Source: Papilionanthe hookeriana x Papilionanthe teres (lineage: Eukaryota; Streptophyta; Magnoliopsida; Asparagales; Orchidaceae). From it: 64,000 nucleotides of DNA. Position 1 is the first letter of the stretch. Every line of letters starts with the position of its first letter. The stretch lies in contig CM040433.1 in assembly GCA_022702705.1 (NCBI GenBank), forward strand, positions 18,670,682 to 18,734,681, in the 5' to 3' direction. The notes under the pieces are model-generated. The model was given only the letters and a program-made list of their open reading frames with translations. It ran no database searches and had not been told where the DNA came from. Positions 1 to 10,062 of this stretch are shown one piece after another. The position numbers and the translations under genes are program-made.

Positions 1-249
1 TTTATTTTATTTTCTCAACGTTGTTTTGTTAATATTTTTTGGTTTTATATTGTTTTGTTTTGTTTTGTCAATCCCATTTTTTTATTTTATTTTTTTTTAT
101 TGTCGTTTGTCCCGTCTTCAGAATGTCGCCCTACAAAACAGAGTTAGCACACCCTAATGACATGTAAAGTAAATCTAAAGCATAACTTATCTTCAACCTA
201 CAAGAAAACAGTGTTAGAGTGATTCTTACACAAGAAATAATGTCGATTT

Positions 250-1245
250 TATTTCTTAAATTGTTCATTTAGTTGATTTTGAATCTAATATGAATTAGAT
301 TTAGGAATTTAGATCCAATGTCTTTTGAATCTAAAGATGTTTGCGTTATAAATTAGACTTAAAGATAAAATCTAACATGGGTTAGATTTTAAGATTTTAG
401 ATTCGATATCTTTTGAATTTAAAGATGTTTTTGTTAAGTCTATTTAAACATAAAGGTAAAATCTAACATGAGTTAGATTTTAAGACTTTGGATTCAATGT
501 TTTTTTAATCTAAAGTCATTTGATTAAATCTAACTTAAAATTGGGTAAAAATCTTAGATTCGGTATCGTTTAAATCTATTGATGTTTGGGTTAAGTCTTA
601 GATTTTGAATCTAAAGATGTTTGAGTTAAGTTTTAGATTCAGTGTCATTTGAATCAAAAAAAGTTTGAGTTAAGTTTAGATTCGATATAAATTGAACCTA
701 AAGATTTTGACTTAGGCATATTGGACCTCAGCAAGATTTGAATTAGGTTCAATGTAGGTTGAACCTAAGTTTGGATTGAGTTAGATTCAATGTAGGTTGA
801 ACCTAAGTTAAATTTGATTGAGGTTCAATATAGGTTGAACCTAAGTTTGGTTTGAGTTAGGTCCAATGTAGGTTGAACCTAAGTTAGATTTGAGTTAGGT
901 CCAATATAGGTTGAACCTAAGTTAAGTTTGAGTCAAGTTTAGGTTAATCTTAAGTTTCGCTTGAATTAGGTTTAATGAAGATTGAATCTAATTTTGGTTT
1001 GAGTTAGGTTCAATATAGATTGAACCTAAGTTTGATTTAAGTTAGGTTCAAAGCAGATTAAACATAAGTTTAGATTAGGTTTCAATTTGGGTTAAACCTA
1101 AAATGTTTAAGTTTTACTTAGGTTCAAGTTGGGTTGAACCTAAATATTGACTAAGGTGAGGTTCAATGTATGTTGAACCTAAAATGTTTAAATTTGACTT
1201 AGGTTCGAATTGGGTTGAACCTAAGTATAGGTTAATGGTTAGGTT
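250..1245. repeat. Degenerate 37-38 bp tandem repeat, each unit an imperfect palindrome
   Basis: The core TTGAACCTAA starts at 798, 836, 873 and 911, a 37-38 bp spacing. It is preceded in each unit by its near reverse complement (TTAGGTTCAA), so each unit can form a short hairpin. Units left of about 700 are a diverged variant (GAATCTAAAGATG type). The array is also present in copy B at about 49,720-50,690. Confidence 0.8.
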
Positions 1246-1308
1246 TGACCCCTGATTACAATATACGTGAGTTTAATCCTTTAATTTTCTTGTTTAAATT
1301 TCTTACTT

Positions 1309-1321
1309 TACAACAGTGCCA
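1309..1321 (-). other. Decayed primer-binding-like site
   Basis: Read on the minus strand, TGGCACTGTTG directly follows the LTR end. It resembles the tRNA-Asp primer site TGGCGCCGTTG seen intact at 16,423-16,439, with changes mostly of the C-to-T / G-to-A type expected of methylated DNA. The same arrangement occurs in copy B at about 50,757-50,767. Confidence 0.5.
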
Positions 1322-1327
1322 AAAACT

Positions 1328-3089
1328 TGACGTCAAAGCAGAGTAAGATTTCAATTATGTCTTTAATTAGTAGGGATTTTACGTAAGTATACATATCGTT
1401 ATCAAGTAATATAGAGCATTCTGATTAAGCCATGAATATCGATCCCACGGAGATCGCGGTTAATCACGGAAGATTTCAAGAGAAGTTCTAGTCTACAATA
1501 ACACGCCCTAGCTTGGAAAGTCGATAAAAGTTTGGTTTTTAATTATATACTACAATTATCACTATAATACTACTTCTAAACTAAAATACTTTGTTAAAAT
1601 CAGAAAGTGGAGTTTAATATATTAAAATTACTCTTCCTCATGCAATGAAATTGGTGACATGTGTAAAAGTAAAACAAGTAGCGAGAGAGATTGGTACAAA
1701 TAGGAGCAATTATATTTTTTACCCTTACTTGGTTTTATAAAGAACATAGCTTAATCTGATGTTTTAAAATTTTGAAGATGGGTTAGACAAGAAAGATACT
1801 AGCTCCTACTCTAGAGTTCCCTCTTCTCCCTCTACATGGGGGCTAAAATCTCATAACATAACTTTTCACATCAAACCAAATTAGGGGCTTTAGTCTGTCA
1901 CCCTATATTCCTCTAATTCTACACCTCTTAAACATGCATGTCTTTCTATTTATTTGAACTTAACCATATGGACTACATTCTCACCCATATAATCTCATGT
2001 GATTTTTACTTGTAGTTGACTGAGACAATACTGTATTAGTTCTTACATGTTCTCACAACAGATTTTAACATGCAAGTTGATCAAGTTTACATGTAAATGA
2101 AATCAAAGTAAAATCATCACAATATATTCTAACTCTACTCAATTATATATCCTACACATGCAAACTAATTCATTGTAAGAGGGAATAGAAAAGAAAACTA
2201 GTCACTACACATGGAGAAACAACAACAACATTTCCTTGAACAACACTTTGAATCCATACAAACAAAGTACCAAATTCAAACCAAAATACAATGAAAATAC
2301 ACATCTTTGATGGAAATCAAACTCTCCTTGTATAACAACAGAAATCTCCTTGCAATCCTCTCCAAAAACAAAGTGAAAAGAAAAGAAGAAATTCTCACAC
2401 TCTCTCTTTCTCTCTCACCTTGTTGCCCCACTAGGGCTCACACCCAAGCCTTCACTTCTTCTCCAAGTCTTCTTCTCCTCTTCTAATATTCTCCTCATCT
2501 CTCTAAATCTTATCTTCTCCAAGAGTTCAAGAGTGTTTATAATTTCCCAAGAGATGCTTAAGTGTCTCTTCAAAAAGAGTCCCCATTCAATGAATCTTCC
2601 AAAGGGTGCCATAAATGCATTTTCACTCCAAGAGACACATCTCTTCCATAATAACTCTTAACTGACCCAAAATCTTCTTGAAAGTTTATTTTATCATTCC
2701 CAATGAATACCCCACGATACACACTTCGCAAATCTTTGAAAATCGTTTAAATCTGACGTTTCTTCTAGAAGTTATGCCAAAAACAGTAACTGACGGCTAT
2801 TTACCGACTGTTTGGCGCATAGGCGCCACTGCCTGGTGGCTATGCGCTAACTGGTGGTGCCTAGGCACCAAACAAAGGTACAAATGTGTCCGGTTTAATC
2901 GGTTTGCTCCGGTTTGACCTTTTTACTCTGGTATGCTCCATTTTGGTCTATTCTTGTTCCTTTTGCTCCAATTACTCGAAATTCTTCAATTTGTTGTATC
3001 TATAACCAAAAACACAAGAAAGCATACCTTTAAAGTGCATTATCATTATAAAATTTAGCATAAAAATTAGTACATTTTTAGGTTGATCA
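1328..3089 (-). repeat. Athila-type LTR (1,762 bp)
   Basis: The LTR runs between TGACGTC at 1,328 and TTGATCA ending at 3,089, so on the element strand it starts TGATCA and ends in CA. It contains the block GTAAGTATACATATCG followed by CAAGTAATA and ATCGATCCCAC, which recurs in the LTRs at 16,446, 29,776 and 47,046. A polypurine tract and stem-loop follow at 3,090-3,128. Two GC-rich palindromes sit at 2,814-2,827 and 2,856-2,869. The short ORFs inside are not genes. Confidence 0.85.
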
Positions 3090-3128
3090 AAACCCCCCAA
3101 ACTTAAATATTACTTGTCCTCAAGTAAT
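3090..3128 (-). other. Polypurine tract plus conserved stem-loop of Athila-type element
   Basis: Minus strand AAGTTTGGGGGGTTT lies directly next to the LTR start and is a classic plus-strand-primer tract. Next to it, 3,109-3,128 reads ATTACTTG-TCCT-CAAGTAAT, an 8-bp perfect stem with a 4-nt loop. The same pair occurs at 37,420-37,458 and 52,536-52,574. Confidence 0.75.
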
Positions 3129-4530
3129 ACTACACTTTTAAAATATTTTTTTTAGATTAGAGTTAATGGGTCATCCTTTAGTATTGTTGAAATTTTGTTC
3201 TAAAAATGGATAGTTCAACGTAGAAGAACTTCTAGTGAATGAGACTAGCCCAGTGTCTAAGAAATCTATCATCAAACTTTGAAATTTGTTTTCCTATCTA
3301 ATTCAGAAAAATATGTAGATTTTTCAAACTTCAGATTCTATGAACTTTACTTTCTAGATTTAAGAACTCTCTTAAAAATAATATTACTAATATAAGTACA
3401 AAAAGCAAGCTTAGGATTGTTCCAAGTTCCTTACTCTAGAAAAACTCAAGTGAAACCAATTTTTGATTAAGACCTCTTCTCAAGCTTCTCCTCACAATTT
3501 TTTTTCTTTTTAAGGCTCTTTTTTATCCAACTTTTTTTTCTTTTCTACTCTTTTCTTTTTTTTATATATGTAAGGATTACTATATCTGGAGAACTCCTTA
3601 AATAATTTTGAATTCCACTATCCTTCTCTAAAGTTATAACTTATTACTTTTCTTCACTTGAAAAGATGTAATTTTTTTTAAAATACTTTCTAAAAGAGCC
3701 TTAAATGTTTGAAAATATAAATTCTAAGAATCCTTAGTTTTTTTAAAAAATACACTCATTCCTACTAAAGATAGTTATTCATTTTCTCATGTTCTCCACC
3801 AAATATCTTTAAGTCTAGGTTCAGCCATTTCACTAAAAATATCAACTAAGTTTTTCTACTCCATTTATATACTTAAAGTTTTAACATCTTTAAAGTGGCT
3901 CCACATAACAATAATCATTAGAAATAAAATACAAATTTATTTGTAGTAGTTTTGAAAACAAGTAAGGTTTAAATTTGAAATATTTTTCTTCCCCCCCCCC
4001 CCAACTTAAGCTCAAACATGTGTAATAATGAAGTACAAAAATATGCGGCAGGGAAAAATCACTTTTACAATTTACTAGACATCCTACAAAAATATTAATA
4101 AATAACACTTGGTAGAATATTGCAGTAGAAAGTAAATCTAGCCTAAAATTGCTTGGCATAACACTATAAAAGAATTTTAAATAGTAGAATAGGTACAAAA
4201 TGAAGATTAAATAGGAACACATTTTAAACTATATAAAGGAATTGCTCGATGCTAAGAAGTTTAAAATATTAAGATAAGTTTTGTTGTCTCCAATGACTCA
4301 TTTAACTTGACTCACAAACATAAACACACAAACTCCAATACACAGACTCACATATTTCATAAACCAACAACAACTGAGGTTAATTTCAAATGATGGAGCT
4401 GAGAGGTTTGAAATATATATTTTTTTAATTCAATATTTAAGAATTATAGTTCAATGATAATGTGTCATGGAATGGTCCAAGACAAGGATTAACCTCCTTT
4501 AGGAAAAAAGGTATAACCTGAGATTTAGAT
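3129..4530 (-). mobile_element. 3' internal (non-coding) fragment of an Athila-type element
   Basis: The stretch follows the polypurine tract away from the LTR. Around 4,465 the words GTCATGGAATGGTCCAAG and GGTATAACC match the post-pol untranslated part of the larger element near 41,430-41,550. No open frame with recognisable protein exists; a 110-codon minus ORF at 3,890-4,222 has no protein-like composition and is shortened in copy B. The element appears cut off at about 4,530, where a different low-complexity block begins. Confidence 0.65.
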
Positions 4531-5580
4531 TGAAAAATCATTAACAAAATTAGGTTTGAACTGAGATATTGGATTGGATTAATTTGATTTGATGAAGTTT
4601 AAGAAGATTGGTTAGATTTGAAGGTTTGATTAGAGTTGAAAAGTTTGAGTTTAAGGTTTGATTTGAAAGACTATTTATGTTGATTTAGTTTGCCTTGTGG
4701 GTTTGATTTGAGTAGTCAAAGGTTAATTGAGCATCTTTTAAGTTTAATTTGAAGGGTTGAAAGTTATTTGAAGTTTGCATTGAAAGTTAAGTTTAAAATT
4801 TGTGTGGAAGTTGTTTTGAATGTTTATGAAGGTTGATTTGAATTATTAAAAGATTTGAAGTTTAAAAAGGCTTACAGATTGAAATTTTAAAGTTTGAAAA
4901 GATTTAAAGTTTAAGACCTTTGGTATTTTGAAGTTCTGAAGAAGTTTGAAGGATTAAAATGTTTGAAGTTTGAAAAGGCTTGGTTTGGAGTTCAATAAAG
5001 TTTGAAAAGGCTTAGTTTGGAGTTTAAAAACATCAAAAAGAAATCTTTTCAAGACTAAAACTTTCAAAATTTCAAAATCTCATCTCAAATATTTCAATTT
5101 TCAAAACTTAAATTCTTTAAATAACACTCTAGCCAAACATAAACATTTTACAAAAAAAACTTCAACTAAAGTAAAACAAACGAGAACCAATTTAAAATAA
5201 CTTCAAACAAACTTTGGAATGATTTCAAATAAACATCAGATATCTTTATATAATTTTTAAAATCTTCAAATAAACTTCATCAAATAATCATAACAAACTT
5301 AAAATAAAATATAGTACTTTAAATAAAATTTTATAAAATTCATAAGTTAATTTTAACAACTCTCAAAGAATGTTTGAAAACCTTTAAAAATCATGTAAAC
5401 TAACAAACACTATGCAAAATAAATCTTTTTTAACTCAAATCAACCAAAATAAATCAAGTCCAACCAACTCGAGCTTTTAGTCCAAGTAAAACAATCCAAA
5501 TCAAACTTGATTCAAACCAAATCTATTCTAGGTCAAAACCTATTTAAACAATCAAACCCAATCATTTTTTTTTCAAACCA
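4531..5580. repeat. Low-complexity block with an internal strand-composition switch
   Basis: From 4,531 to about 5,040 the plus strand is G/T/A-rich with many TTTGAAG and GTTTGAA words and few C. From about 5,041 to 5,580 it becomes C/A-rich with CTTCAAA and TTCAAAC words. The halves are roughly complementary in word content, so the block looks like a degenerate inverted repeat centred near 5,040. It is also present at 53,976-55,030. Confidence 0.6.
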
Positions 5581-6161
5581 AATCTAAATTAGAGCACAAT
5601 ATTTCTCAATAAATTTATAATTATAATCTCTATGACATGCCTTCTTCTCAAAGTTACAAACCCTTTTCTGGGCCTCCACAATATGATGTTCTAAAATAAC
5701 AACCTTCAAGACACTTACCATATAATCATGCATGATATAAGCCAATACTTTAATCAAGAGTATTTTCAGGAGCTACAACTACTGAGATTTAAATAAAAAT
5801 GAGGGCTTGCCTTGTAGAGATGACAGACCCTGTAATAAAAATAAATTTTATTTACACCCATTGGTAGTGAAAAATCTTTAGTTACGTAGACCCATAAACC
5901 TTTAAGCTTATTCTTTTCTAAATGGCTAGATCTATTCTAAGTTTATATTTCTGTCACTCATATTAGTATATTATTCTTCAAATGATGCATCTAATCATTT
6001 TGATATAAATTTTTTAAGCTCTATGATAGACAGGCATGATAAAAAAATAAAATTTATATTCAGCAATAATCCAGATGTTTGTTTTTTTTTTGCCATCTCC
6101 TAATTTTCACAATCCAGTAATATTAATATACTTTTTAAATTTTTAGCCATACTAAATATAA
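5581..6161. other. AT-rich stretch, no feature recognised
   Basis: There is no coding frame and no clear repeat family. It is nearly identical to copy B. Confidence 0.4.
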
Positions 6162-6428
6162 TTGATTAATGATAGTAAAGTTATATCTTTCCAACTTTAT
6201 TTTGATGGTTCCATTATATATGATCATACATATTCTATACTAATTCTTGTACAATTTGATTTTAATAGAATAAAAATCAACCAAGCTTCTGAATTCATTT
6301 CTTCTACCTTAAATTATGTGATGCATGTTTTTTATATTGATAAAGATAATGAAGAGCAGCGTAGTCTTACTATTAGCGATGATGATTTTCATTTAGACTT
6401 AAATATTAATGGGTCATTTAATGGTTAA
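6162..6428 (+). pseudogene. Possible Mutator-like (MULE) N-terminal fragment
   Basis: An 88-codon frame contains FQLYFDGSIIYDHTYS followed by an acidic stretch ending ISDDDFHLDLN. This pattern of a strand-like opening, FDG, then a late DD-rich segment resembles the N-terminal region of some plant MULE transposases, but the match is by feel only. The frame is open in copy A, while copy B lacks one base in the equivalent position (near 55,734), so it is not under protein constraint. Alternative: chance ORF in a relic. Confidence 0.25.
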
Positions 6429-8009
6429 ATAATTTTTATTTAAATTTTAATTATTTTAAAATCTAGGATTATTAAATAGCACAAAATGATGATCCATTAA
6501 ACAAGATAATATAGATTCAATGGAGAAGTAGAGAACCAATCCAATCCTAAACTATAATGCCTATAACTCGGGACAACGATAAGAGTATTATTATTTAAAT
6601 TTTGAATAAACCCTAATTATTTCAATAAAAATATAACTTAAAAATATTTACATCACATTCTAAAGTATAATATGATATTGTATCTAATTAGAAAAAGCTT
6701 CTGACTTTTTTGAGTGCCTACGATGCCTTAAAGTTGTCCCTCACGCTTCATGAAACTATTGTTAAACCCTTACTTCATATATACATTTTCAAACTTATTT
6801 TGTTAAAGAATACTTAAAAGTGTCTTCTTATTTAGGACCTCCTTAACATCACCTTTATACATGACGACAATTTGTTAAAAATAATATATTATAATAGATA
6901 CTTATATCTTGGATCCTCTATTATGTTTAGATAAATTAACGTTATAAAGTATCGATAAGAAAGGTACTATAATCATTGATTCTATCAACATACCTCAATA
7001 TTTGGTGAGTTAATAAAAAGTTAAATTTCATGTTATTGAGGCCAACACATCCTTTCATTATTTACTTTAATGATTTTTTCTATGTGAATATAGGATAATA
7101 CACTCCACCTTGAATTAGTGTATCAAGTGTGCTTATGGTGTTCCAACTTTAGTGATGTACATTTTTTATTTTTTTGGTAGATAAGATTGACATATATATA
7201 ATGTTGGGTATTTCATACCAGAGAAAAAAATTGAGCCATACAAATATTCTTATGCTAAATATAAATGAAAAATAACCCCCTCCACATTCAATATTATTTT
7301 CTTCTAAAAGGGTGGTAGGATGAACAATAAAAACCGAGTTGAAGAATTTATATCCTCTAGGCTATACATTGATATTTTTAACAGAAAAAAAAATATTACA
7401 TCACAGTTCTTCTAGTGATGTTGATGAGGAAAACTTTCAATTTGCTGATAAGAATCACTTCTCTTAGGATGCTTCATAGCGTAAGAACATTTTGCGTAAA
7501 GGCAATTCAAATGATGACATGCTTTAACACAAGATATTTGTCAAATGAGATTTTGAGCATGGATCATATGCCAAAGCCTATAATGTATGCTGATGTTTTT
7601 AGACTACAACTCATTAATTTTTACATTATACTCAGAAGTTTCAAAAAATTTCAACAAAAAGATCACATTTTATTTTATAATATACCAAGCCATAATATTA
7701 ATATTAATCTTGTATAATAACCAAAGTTTTGGAATGAAATGAAATACATACCCATCTTTTACTTTTATCTTTCTTGGTTACAATTTTTTTCTTAAAGGAA
7801 AATTCTACCTAGAAAATGACTTGAGCATTAAGACAAGCTTTGTTAGGTTACAAAAAATCAAACTAGGTAAGAAAAAATAAAGTTTTTATTTTTTAAGAAT
7901 CTAAAGTTTAAATGAGTTCATAAACTTGGTGCTAGTTACTAGATGATTCCTAACATTACTTTTCAAGCTTTTGGTTCAAAATAAATTCACAATTTTAAGG
8001 ATTGTCCCC
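6429..8009. other. Unassigned AT-rich relic sequence
   Basis: Around 7,320-7,720 the plus strand has protein-like but stop-riddled stretches (an acidic SSDVDEENFQFAD segment near 7,405, and a 100-codon frame at 7,415-7,717 in another frame). This suggests a decayed transposon gene, but no family could be named. Copy B differs by about 8 changes per kb. Nothing else recognised. Confidence 0.35.
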
Positions 8010-8370
8010 TAGTGAATATTAACACACCACAACATTTAGAAGCTGGTATTCAATCCACTATTGATGAGTTGAATGAGATAAATTGAGCTACAAAAGGTGA
8101 TCCACGTCCTACCTTCATTAGCAAACTAAATCTTAGTGATTTATCTTAATATTCTAAGTACTTATTATGAGTGCATTGCTTGAACTTATTTTAAAACACC
8201 TAGCCTTGCACTTAAAAAATCTCTCAAAAATTATAATCAAAATCTAATATTCTATAGTCAAACACCTCGGAAAATGCATCATAATATTGAGAAGTTGATT
8301 ATTGAAGAGATAAACAATTTGATTGATATCGAGTTCATTTATAAGGAATTATGTCTAACTACATATCGTG
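8010..8370 (+). pseudogene. Ty3/gypsy pol relic (start of reverse transcriptase)
   Basis: The plus strand encodes, with stops and shifts, PQHLEAGIQSTIDELNEIN, then a GDPRPTFIS-like segment, and further on QTPRKMHHNIEKLIIEEI followed by NNLIDIEFIYKEL. These match in order the linker and N-terminal RT region of Tat/Ogre-type gypsy elements (the DPRP.FIS block, then Q..R....I...I..EI..LI...FI.E). The orientation is opposite to the Athila elements nearby. No RT catalytic motif remains. Confidence 0.65.
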
Positions 8371-8424
8371 TGTATCCATGTCCACAAGTCAAGTGGATTG
8401 ATTTTAAGTTTGCATTAACCCATA

Positions 8425-9016
8425 TATATATAATTTTTTATATTTGTGTTGTATATTACTGAATGTTTTTGGCCTTCGACCAAATGGCCAAAATAAAGAG
8501 TAGTGTCTAATCTTGGAGAATTTATTAGGTGCAGAATTCTCATGTTTTTGAACTTCAATACAACATAATTGTAATGATTGTATTTTGAAGTTATCTCAAA
8601 ATACAACCAATGTAACTATAGCATACTAAAGTCCACATGCATATAATTTTTGCACCTAATAATTTCTCTTCAACTTGGTCATAGATCCGATCACCACCGG
8701 CTAGAGCCTACCTCCATCTTGATAGGTGAGAATGGTAAAAGAAATATTAGTAGCAAAATCAACACATACAATTGGTTATATTTTATGATATTTGTTAATA
8801 GATAGTGATATTTATTTAGTAATATTATGATGATACTTTATTACAATATCATTATAATGCTAACAAATATTACTGAATACTACTAAATTTATATATGTCT
8901 ATATTTATTTTATCCGCATGTGACATTATTTTGTCTGCACGTTCGATTAAATTTCTGGAGGCACCGAAGGGGGTAAGGCATAGAGAGAGTCGAGCAAATA
9001 ACTTTGGCGAGACTAA
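8425..9016. other. Flank of F-box unit 1 ending in the Harbinger TAA target
   Basis: Homologous to 13,196-13,793 and 17,525-18,083. It includes a hairpin with an 8-bp stem, TTTTGGCC at 8,467-8,474 and GGCCAAAA at 8,486-8,493, also present at about 13,208 and 62,665. It ends with GGCGAGACTAA; the TAA at 9,014-9,016 is the duplicated Harbinger target. No gene seen. Confidence 0.7.
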
Positions 9017-9935
9017 GGGTCCGTTTGGTTCCGACTTTTTGCCGCGGCGCGGGGCGTCGCAGTGGCTTCGTTCGAAGCTCGTCCATTTGGTTCGCAGCTT
9101 CGAGGGAAAGCTTTCAATAGTTGGGTGAAAGTGGGTCGTGGGATCGACCCCGCGGCCCCAGCTTTCGCGATGCAATATTTCGAATTGCCCTCACTCTCGA
9201 AGAAGACCTAGCAGACGGTCCCGAGCCTTCTTCCTTGTCGTCCATGTTTTGCGCCTGCAGTCTTAGTGATCCCGCTCCTCCTTCCCCATCGAGCCCGCAG
9301 CCCTAACGCCCACAGACCTAGCTGTGTTGCCTTCTTCCTCATCGAGCAATTGTGTCGCCTTCTTCCTCGTCAAGCCCGCAGCCCTAGCGAGCCCAGTCCT
9401 CCTTCCTCGTCGTCCAGGTTTGTTGGTCTGCATTTTAGAAAAAAAAAAATTTTGATTTTTTATTGGAACCTGTTGTGAAAAAGAAATTTTGATTCTGCAT
9501 GTGCTTTTAAAATTCTTAATTTCAAAGTTCATTTTTTTCTAAAATATTATGCTCAAATGTTAACAATGAAGGGGATGAGCTCTAATATTAACAAACTTAC
9601 GTCTCGATTGATCTTGCTACTTTCGCATTTAGGAAAAATTAGTGTAAAAATTTCTTTCGCATTTATTTGATAAGCTTTTGATTCATTTTATTGTGTTTCG
9701 TCGGTTCTGGTGAAATTTGTAAAATAGTTCTTAGTAATAAGTAGATTGACAAACAGTTTTAACAAATATGGATAGTTTGGTCATTTCTCTTGAAACAGTG
9801 TGTCTACGATTGTTCTCAGATACGTGCAACTAAATTAACAACTAAGCTTTTCCTGTAGCTTCTTCTCGTAGCGAATTTCACGAAGCAACGATAATTCGCA
9901 AAGTTCGAGAAGCTGCAGCTGTGCCAAACAGACCC
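9017..9935. mobile_element. Non-autonomous PIF/Harbinger element (919 bp)
   Basis: It begins GGGTCCGTTTGG and ends CCAAACAGACCC, an inverted terminal repeat of about 12 bp with one mismatch, flanked by TAA on both sides (9,014-9,016 and 9,936-9,938). The left 400 bp are GC-rich with CTTCCTCGTCGAGC-like repeats and a CAGGTTTG donor-like word at about 9,416-9,423, resembling a promoter and leader exon. There is no transposase. The paralogous site at 13,791-13,793 is empty with a single TAA, which proves the insertion. Its interior differs from the Harbinger at 18,084-24,877. Confidence 0.9.
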
Positions 9936-10062
9936 TAAGCGATGAATCCATTAGGGGAGATGTGAGCTATATTCCTTATACGACATCCATGGCTAGGGTT
10001 TACAAAACAAGCAGTTTTAATTCGTCATGAAGAAAAAAAAAAAAATCCAATTCGTTATATTT

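Larger units (their letters stand above)
1..1327 (-). other. T-rich then repeat-rich stretch, probable 5' internal part of an LTR element
   Basis: Bases 1-250 are T/G-rich simple sequence (TTTTG runs) with no recognisable gene. Bases 250-1,245 are the degenerate repeat array listed separately. The stretch abuts an LTR at 1,328 through a decayed primer-binding-like sequence, so it is best read as internal sequence just downstream of the 5' LTR of a minus-strand element. No coding sequence is visible. Confidence 0.45.

Noticed and set aside
250..1245. CRISPR-like regular repeat
   Set aside because: There are no unique spacers, the units are degenerate, and the context is a plant genome beside an LTR element.
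2415..2917. Short ORFs inside the LTR (2,415-2,612 minus and 2,678-2,917 plus)
   Set aside because: LTR sequence; the frames are not kept in copy B in a protein-like way.
7415..7717. 100-codon ORF as a real gene
   Set aside because: The start and frame change with A-run indels in copy B (56,784-57,125), and a neighbouring frame looks more protein-like but is full of stops.
8870..9532. Several 60-100 codon ORFs on both strands in the GC-rich patch, repeated in copy B
   Set aside because: They lie in the leader-like part of the non-autonomous Harbinger, overlap each other on both strands and have no domain.
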